Below are positions 56,880 through 61,160 of a stretch of DNA of 61,160 bases, piece by piece. The translations under genes and the position numbers were made by a program. A model generated the notes under the pieces. It worked only from the letters and a program-made list of their open reading frames with translations. It did no database searches and was not told where the DNA came from. Positions within the stretch are counted from its first letter, which is position 1. Every line of letters starts with the position of its first letter. The stretch is taken from positions 1 to 61,160 of the IMG/VR virus record IMGVR_UViG_3300044491_002233; one strand, given 5' to 3'. The DNA is from a virus.

Positions 56880-59800
56880 TATTCAATGCTCAGTGCTGTG
56901 ACACTGTCTCCAGATTCTAGTTTAATACGAACAAGTATGTTGTTGCCTGTGGCGTTAGTAGCATTCTCCGAACCTAGGTTCATTTCAAACGTTTGGTTCG
57001 AATAAGTTGTGTTGTCGATAATTCGGTCTCCAGGAGAGGTTGCACATCCATCTGATCCATTTCCACCATTGCCTGTGTCTGAACCCGGCACACCAGAACC
57101 TGCGTAAGTTTCACCGGCAGTCAACCATCCGTTCAATCCAGATGCCGAGTCAATTGCTGTGCCTGGAGCCGCAATAAACACGCCTGACACTCTTCCCGAC
57201 AACCTTATAGTAAAGGTACTCATTGTTGTCCTTCTAAAAGCGAAGTTAAAATACTGTGCCTCACCTCCGTCCCTGCCTGTGGCAAGGTCTGGACCCGCTG
57301 GTAGGTATCCAGAGCTCAGGTCTGTGGTGAAGTGTTTTATGGTGCCAAATCTCGTGATAGCCTCGTTGGTTCCCGCCACGGTGACTGCACCTGACCATGC
57401 GTGATCCGTGTAGTAGTTGGCATTTGATGAATCATTTAGTGACGGGGTGTCACCTGACAGGGAACCAAGTCCGCTTATCCTCACGGCGTCATCGATGAAC
57501 GTGGCGCCGAGTGAATCTGATACAGTGATACCGCCGTCCTCTTTGTTTAGACCGGTTGGACCACTAGATCTTTTGAAGACCTGAATTTTTGTTGATGTTT
57601 CTGAATACGAACCAGTTCCGTTAGCGTTTTTACTTCTGGCTTGTATAGTACTGACAACTTCTTGGTTGTCTAGAGTTGTTATAGGAACGGATAGAGTACC
57701 TAGTGTGTAAGCAGAACCAACACCTGTATCCGTGTTTGGTATGCCACCTGTGAGCATAGAAATTGCACCGTCAACATCTGCGTAAGTGTAATTGGAATCG
57801 TTTATAACGTTTCCTGAAGTGGATTCTTGATCAGTTCCGTTATCGACTTCGTGTGGTGAAGATGTATCTTGGTAGGCCTGACCTGTGAAGTTTGCCACAG
57901 TTGTGCCGGTAATGTTTAATGTCGGCGATCCGGCGTTATAGTAGGGCACTCCTGAAATATATTGGTATGTGCCTTGTGTGCCTTCACTCACTGTTCCTAT
58001 TGTAGTAGTTGGTGTTGCCGTGATGTCGTCCTTGACCACGTGTACGTAGTTGGTGTCGCCTGTGGTGGTGTGCGTCAGTCTCTGTGCGTTGACACCCACA
58101 GTGTATGCCGATAGATTCTTAGTGATCTTGGCGCTGGAAACCAGGTAGAAACGCTGTGGATACGAACTGTCTACTGTGTCGTAGTCTACGTTCGAGCTCA
58201 CGACCAAACTGGTGAATGTGCCCGTCTCGTTCTCTGCTGTGGTGAATGCTTTGGTTCCATCGTTTGAAGCATTGATCTCCGCGGCCAGTGTTCCAGTGGA
58301 ACCATCATAGAAGTTTGATGCCGTTGATGTGTCGATTGTCGTGGTTGTGGTGTATCTTCTTGCCACTGTTGTTTCTAGACTGTCGCCCGCTGAAAGTGTT
58401 GTGGCCGCTCCGGTGTTGTCGTCGAAGCCAGCGCACAGGTGTGGGTTTGTTCCCTGCGCACCATCCGCCAGTGTGATCGATTTCGAACTTAGTCCCGCGG
58501 GTGCTGATGGTACCGCTTTCATCACGAAAGTAAGTGTTTCCTCGTCATCCTGCTCTATGGTGTCGGGTGTTCCGTGTGCCCTGAATCTGAAGTTGATGTT
58601 GCCGTTTGATGCGCCTGTGTAGTCCTTGTCAACAGTGACACCTACAACTCCCGCTGTGGACCCATCCTCAACAATAGCAAGTGTGCTGGATGAATCATCA
58701 TAGTAATCATAGAAGTAATCGTCGGCATTTTGTGAGGTGTTGGTGAATCTTGTTAGTGATCTCACGTTGCTGTCTAGGTCTGTGTGATCATAAAGGGTGT
58801 ATTGGTTGTTTCCAGACCCGGTCGAAACGGTCACGGCAGTTCCCGCTATGTTGGCCCTCACGTCTGGTTCAACGATTATGTTGAGGTTACTGCTGAAAGT
58901 TGAATTTGTGTGTCCATTCGCCAGTGTTAGGCTAGTAGTGAATGTGGTAGTGGTACCGTTGTTCTGGTTGTCCGAACTCAGGTTGAATGTGTTTGCGATT
59001 GTGTTGCCCGTATCTCCGGAACCTCCTGATCCGATGTTGACCAGTGTGGCACCTGCACCCTCGCCGAAGTCCCAACTGTATGTCTGTGTGGCTGAGAAAT
59101 CTGTGTTTGCGCCTGGCAGTGTGGCTGTGTCGTTGGTGAATGTTACAGGGAATCCTGAAGTTGACTCTTCGTTTATTCCTCGTATGGTCGAGTCTGCCAC
59201 TGAGTATGCAACAGTGTGTGTTGAATAAACTTCGAAATTGGCATCCGCACTTTGTGGTATCTGTTCTGGTGCCGCTGTCGAGTGTGAAAGTAGTGTTAAC
59301 CTGATCCTGTACTTGGTATCACCCGGTCCTGTGCCCGCCACTGAACTGTCATCTGCCGATGGTGAGTTGGTGTAGGTGTGTGCTAATCTCGAGCCCGATG
59401 CTCCGCCCGCCGCCGAGTCGTTGGCTATGCTGTCCGAAGTGCCATCACCCCAGTCCACTTCATAGGTACAGTCTGCCACAGTGTTGGTCGTGGTGTTTTC
59501 TAGGTAAACTGTAGCACCTGAATCTGCTGTCGTGATCGTCGATCCTCCCGACGATGCACTCTTGATGAGGTATCCGACCACGGGTGCCGGTGTGGCTACT
59601 GCTATAAAATCTGTCTCAGTATTGGTAGCGAATGATCCAGAGGAATCTGTGACTAAAGCATCATTTTCGAATGCCTTGACAGTAACAGAATAAGTGCCAC
59701 CGGTGTTGTAAGTGTGTGTTGGAGTTGAATCGGAAGTGCCTGTGGTGGTGTCACCGTCGCCCCACGTGATAGTATATCTAGTGTTAGCACCTGCTGTTGG

Positions 59801-60547
59801 TACAGTTGTTATTGTTAGAGTGACATCCTCACCTTCTGATATCGATCGACTATCTGCTACGAACGACACCGACTTGAGATAAGTTCCCCTTTCTATATTT
59901 GATATGGTCTCATTGAGGTCATCAATAGCCTGTGTGACTGATGTTGAACTTGTTAGTCCTAAGTATGCACCGTCTCCAAATGTTGAATCGGCGGGCAACC
60001 TCAGTTGAACGTTGTCGCCCGTGATACCACTGCTAGAAAGTGTGGCTATGGAATCGTCGACATACAATTTCGTTGTGGCATCTGAATCCGCCACAGGTTC
60101 AGCCACTTGTAAATTTGATAGGGTGACGTTCGTGAAATCGGTCCTCGTGGATCCATCATCTGGTGTTGTACCGACCCTGAACTTGTCTAGGGTCTCGTCC
60201 CAGTATAGGACCGCGTTGTTCTCGGTGGTCCTGTTGATCATTATACCAGCGTCCGTGGCGCCGGAAGCATTGTCGTTCAAGGTGATTATATTGTCCTCGA
60301 CTGTTAAATTCTGTGAGTCTATGGTTGTGGTTGTGCCCTGTACTGTAAGGTCACCGGTGATTGTAGTGGTACCTTGCACCCTCATAGTACCGTTGACATC
60401 TAATGCGAAGTTGCCCGGAGAATCGGTCTTTACACCTATTCTTCCGTTAGTTACATCAAGGTGTAAGAGATCCGTGTTGAACGAAAGATCCGTTGATCGG
60501 ATCAGATTCGATTCTAATATTTCTCCACTAATTCTGTTTATTGCCAT
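56879..60547 (-). CDS. Large tail fibre with PKD-like domains
   Basis: The start is set at MAINRISGEILESNLIRS, aligned with fibres A and C; the frame remains open 12 codons further. 1222 residues. After the shared N-terminal part (LTVQGTTTTIDSQNLTVEDN) come PKD-like modules with WGDGDTTTGTSDSTPTHTY, VDWGDGTSDSI and YSWDFGEGAG, each a WGDG/WDFG strand with a following HTY. The C-terminal region is Gly- and Ser-rich (GSDTGNGGNGSDGC) and probably forms the adhesive tip. PKD domains bind glycans or proteins at cell surfaces. Confidence 0.8.
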   Translation of the reverse strand: MAINRISGEILESNLIRSTDLSFNTDLLHLDVTNGRIGVKTDSPGNFALDVNGTMRVQGTTTITGDLTVQGTTTTIDSQNLTVEDNIITLNDNASGATDAGIMINRTTENNAVLYWDETLDKFRVGTTPDDGSTRTDFTNVTLSNLQVAEPVADSDATTKLYVDDSIATLSSSGITGDNVQLRLPADSTFGDGAYLGLTSSTSVTQAIDDLNETISNIERGTYLKSVSFVADSRSISEGEDVTLTITTVPTAGANTRYTITWGDGDTTTGTSDSTPTHTYNTGGTYSVTVKAFENDALVTDSSGSFATNTETDFIAVATPAPVVGYLIKSASSGGSTITTADSGATVYLENTTTNTVADCTYEVDWGDGTSDSIANDSAAGGASGSRLAHTYTNSPSADDSSVAGTGPGDTKYRIRLTLLSHSTAAPEQIPQSADANFEVYSTHTVAYSVADSTIRGINEESTSGFPVTFTNDTATLPGANTDFSATQTYSWDFGEGAGATLVNIGSGGSGDTGNTIANTFNLSSDNQNNGTTTTFTTSLTLANGHTNSTFSSNLNIIVEPDVRANIAGTAVTVSTGSGNNQYTLYDHTDLDSNVRSLTRFTNTSQNADDYFYDYYDDSSSTLAIVEDGSTAGVVGVTVDKDYTGASNGNINFRFRAHGTPDTIEQDDEETLTFVMKAVPSAPAGLSSKSITLADGAQGTNPHLCAGFDDNTGAATTLSAGDSLETTVARRYTTTTTIDTSTASNFYDGSTGTLAAEINASNDGTKAFTTAENETGTFTSLVVSSNVDYDTVDSSYPQRFYLVSSAKITKNLSAYTVGVNAQRLTHTTTGDTNYVHVVKDDITATPTTTIGTVSEGTQGTYQYISGVPYYNAGSPTLNITGTTVANFTGQAYQDTSSPHEVDNGTDQESTSGNVINDSNYTYADVDGAISMLTGGIPNTDTGVGSAYTLGTLSVPITTLDNQEVVSTIQARSKNANGTGSYSETSTKIQVFKRSSGPTGLNKEDGGITVSDSLGATFIDDAVRISGLGSLSGDTPSLNDSSNANYYTDHAWSGAVTVAGTNEAITRFGTIKHFTTDLSSGYLPAGPDLATGRDGGEAQYFNFAFRRTTMSTFTIRLSGRVSGVFIAAPGTAIDSASGLNGWLTAGETYAGSGVPGSDTGNGGNGSDGCATSPGDRIIDNTTYSNQTFEMNLGSENATNATGNNILVRIKLESGDSVTALSIE

Positions 60548-60560
60548 AATACTACTTGGA

Positions 60561-60602
60561 TATTTACCAATATATTGTGCCATATATAAAGTGACATAAA
60601 TA
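60561..60602. promoter_or_regulatory. Divergent late promoters of PKD fibre and right-end gene
   Basis: GGTAAATA on the minus strand (60561-60568), 13 nt before the ATG at 60547; CATAAATA on the plus strand (60595-60602), 8 nt before the ATG at 60611. Confidence 0.55.
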
Positions 60603-60610
60603 TTCTTAAT

Positions 60611-61160
60611 ATGGCACTATTACCTAGTAGAAAAATCCAAAAATCTTCAGAAATATTACTCGATGTTAGCCAAGTTATTTTTCGTAAAAACACCTTAAGT
60701 GGTGACACAGTAGATGGCGGAACCATAACAAATTTCTCCAGTACAGGAATGGATGATCGGGCAGATTCCGTACAACTTGTTGTCAAAAACGATCAGATAG
60801 AAATAAAAAACGACCTTGTCGTGAAAGGCACGGTGACAGTTGAGAATCTAGAGTACGTACAGGCACAGGTGCCCAAACTGAATGTTCAAAAGGCCATAAT
60901 GATTGACCACAACGAGGTCATATGGAAGGACCGATTAGGCAAGAGTGTCAAGACCAGTAGTCTAACAGAAGTGGGCACACTGAAAAAATTAGACGTTGAA
61001 AAAACATTTTATGCCGCCAACGGCAGGGTAGGGGTTAACACACAGGCACCGTCCGCACAGTTTAGTGTAAACGTTGACGGATATGAAGTGATCACACGTA
61101 TGCACGAAAAGAATGCCTACGTCGGAACACACGTTCCGGTGTCTTTCGCTATAGGTACAG
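60611..61160 (+). CDS. Fibre-type structural protein, 3' truncated by window
   Basis: Open from ATG 60611 to the window end, 183 codons with no stop. Starts MALLPSRKIQKSSEILLDVS; contains LVVKGTVTVENLEYVQAQVP and GVNTQAPSAQFSVNVDG, the latter like the xIGxGTxxPxxxLxVxG block of fibres A and C. So it is another fibre family member, on the opposite strand. The C-terminal part lies beyond the window. Confidence 0.7.
   Translation, partial: MALLPSRKIQKSSEILLDVSQVIFRKNTLSGDTVDGGTITNFSSTGMDDRADSVQLVVKNDQIEIKNDLVVKGTVTVENLEYVQAQVPKLNVQKAIMIDHNEVIWKDRLGKSVKTSSLTEVGTLKKLDVEKTFYAANGRVGVNTQAPSAQFSVNVDGYEVITRMHEKNAYVGTHVPVSFAIGT

Noticed and set aside
1-61160. Integrated prophage
   Set aside because: No integrase, repressor or attachment repeats seen; the T4-type gene set belongs to obligately lytic phages.
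1-61160. tRNA genes, CRISPR arrays or insertion sequences
   Set aside because: No cloverleaf with a recognisable T-arm, no regularly spaced repeats and no transposase were noticed; a tRNAscan run would settle the tRNA question.

Overview
The window is part of the genome of a lytic, T4-like marine myovirus. Recognisable T4-type genes include replication and recombination functions (gp41 helicase, gp61 primase, a gp62-like clamp-loader subunit, uvsW, uvsX, uvsY, gp32, gp1 dNMP kinase), packaging and head completion (gp16, gp17, gp4), and neck, tail and fibres (gp13, gp14, gp15, gp18, gp19, a tail-tube-cap-like protein and several fibre genes). No photosynthesis genes are visible. A porin fragment and a TRAP-type binding protein fit a Gram-negative heterotrophic host, perhaps an alphaproteobacterium; that host call is inference. 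I found no tRNA, CRISPR array, insertion sequence or integrase.

Layout. 1-6.3 kb: accessory genes, namely the end of an outer-membrane porin, a terminator-bounded four-gene enzyme cassette (flavodoxin-fold protein, asparagine-synthetase-like protein, 2OG-Fe(II)-oxygenase-like protein, methyltransferase), a TRAP substrate-binding protein without a visible signal peptide, and an FkbM methyltransferase. 6.3-17 kb: replication block with two oddities, a radical-SAM/SPASM gene between helicase and primase and a 196-residue protein carrying an ordered set of DnaE (Pol III alpha) motifs. 17-28.8 kb: a large glycan cassette with GT61, GT8-like and GT2-like transferases, four related capsule-type transferases, a sulfotransferase, an SGNH hydrolase, an epimerase, a second FkbM methyltransferase and a HAD phosphatase. 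28.7-31.7 kb: uvsY, uvsX and gene 32. 31.8-48.5 kb: packaging, tail and neck genes. 48.5-61.2 kb: a Nudix hydrolase and a mosaic family of tail-fibre genes; the last gene runs off the right end.

Transcription. Two promoter types recur. Late promoters resemble the T4 late element (NWTAAATA). Early promoters are sigma70-like (TTGNNN-16/17-TATAAT). In about fourteen genes the TAAATA box ends only 5-8 nt before the start codon, and the same is true of TATAAT for gene 1 and the Nudix gene, so many mRNAs should be leaderless or nearly so. Abundant structural proteins (gp18, gp19, fibres), gp32 and the TRAP protein instead have a leader with a strong Shine-Dalgarno sequence. Terminators are often followed at once by a late promoter, and in one case the promoter lies in the terminator loop.

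The best candidates for undescribed biology are the early glycan/sulfation cassette, the four-gene enzyme cassette beside the TRAP protein and porin, the miniature DnaE-like protein, and the leaderless promoter architecture.
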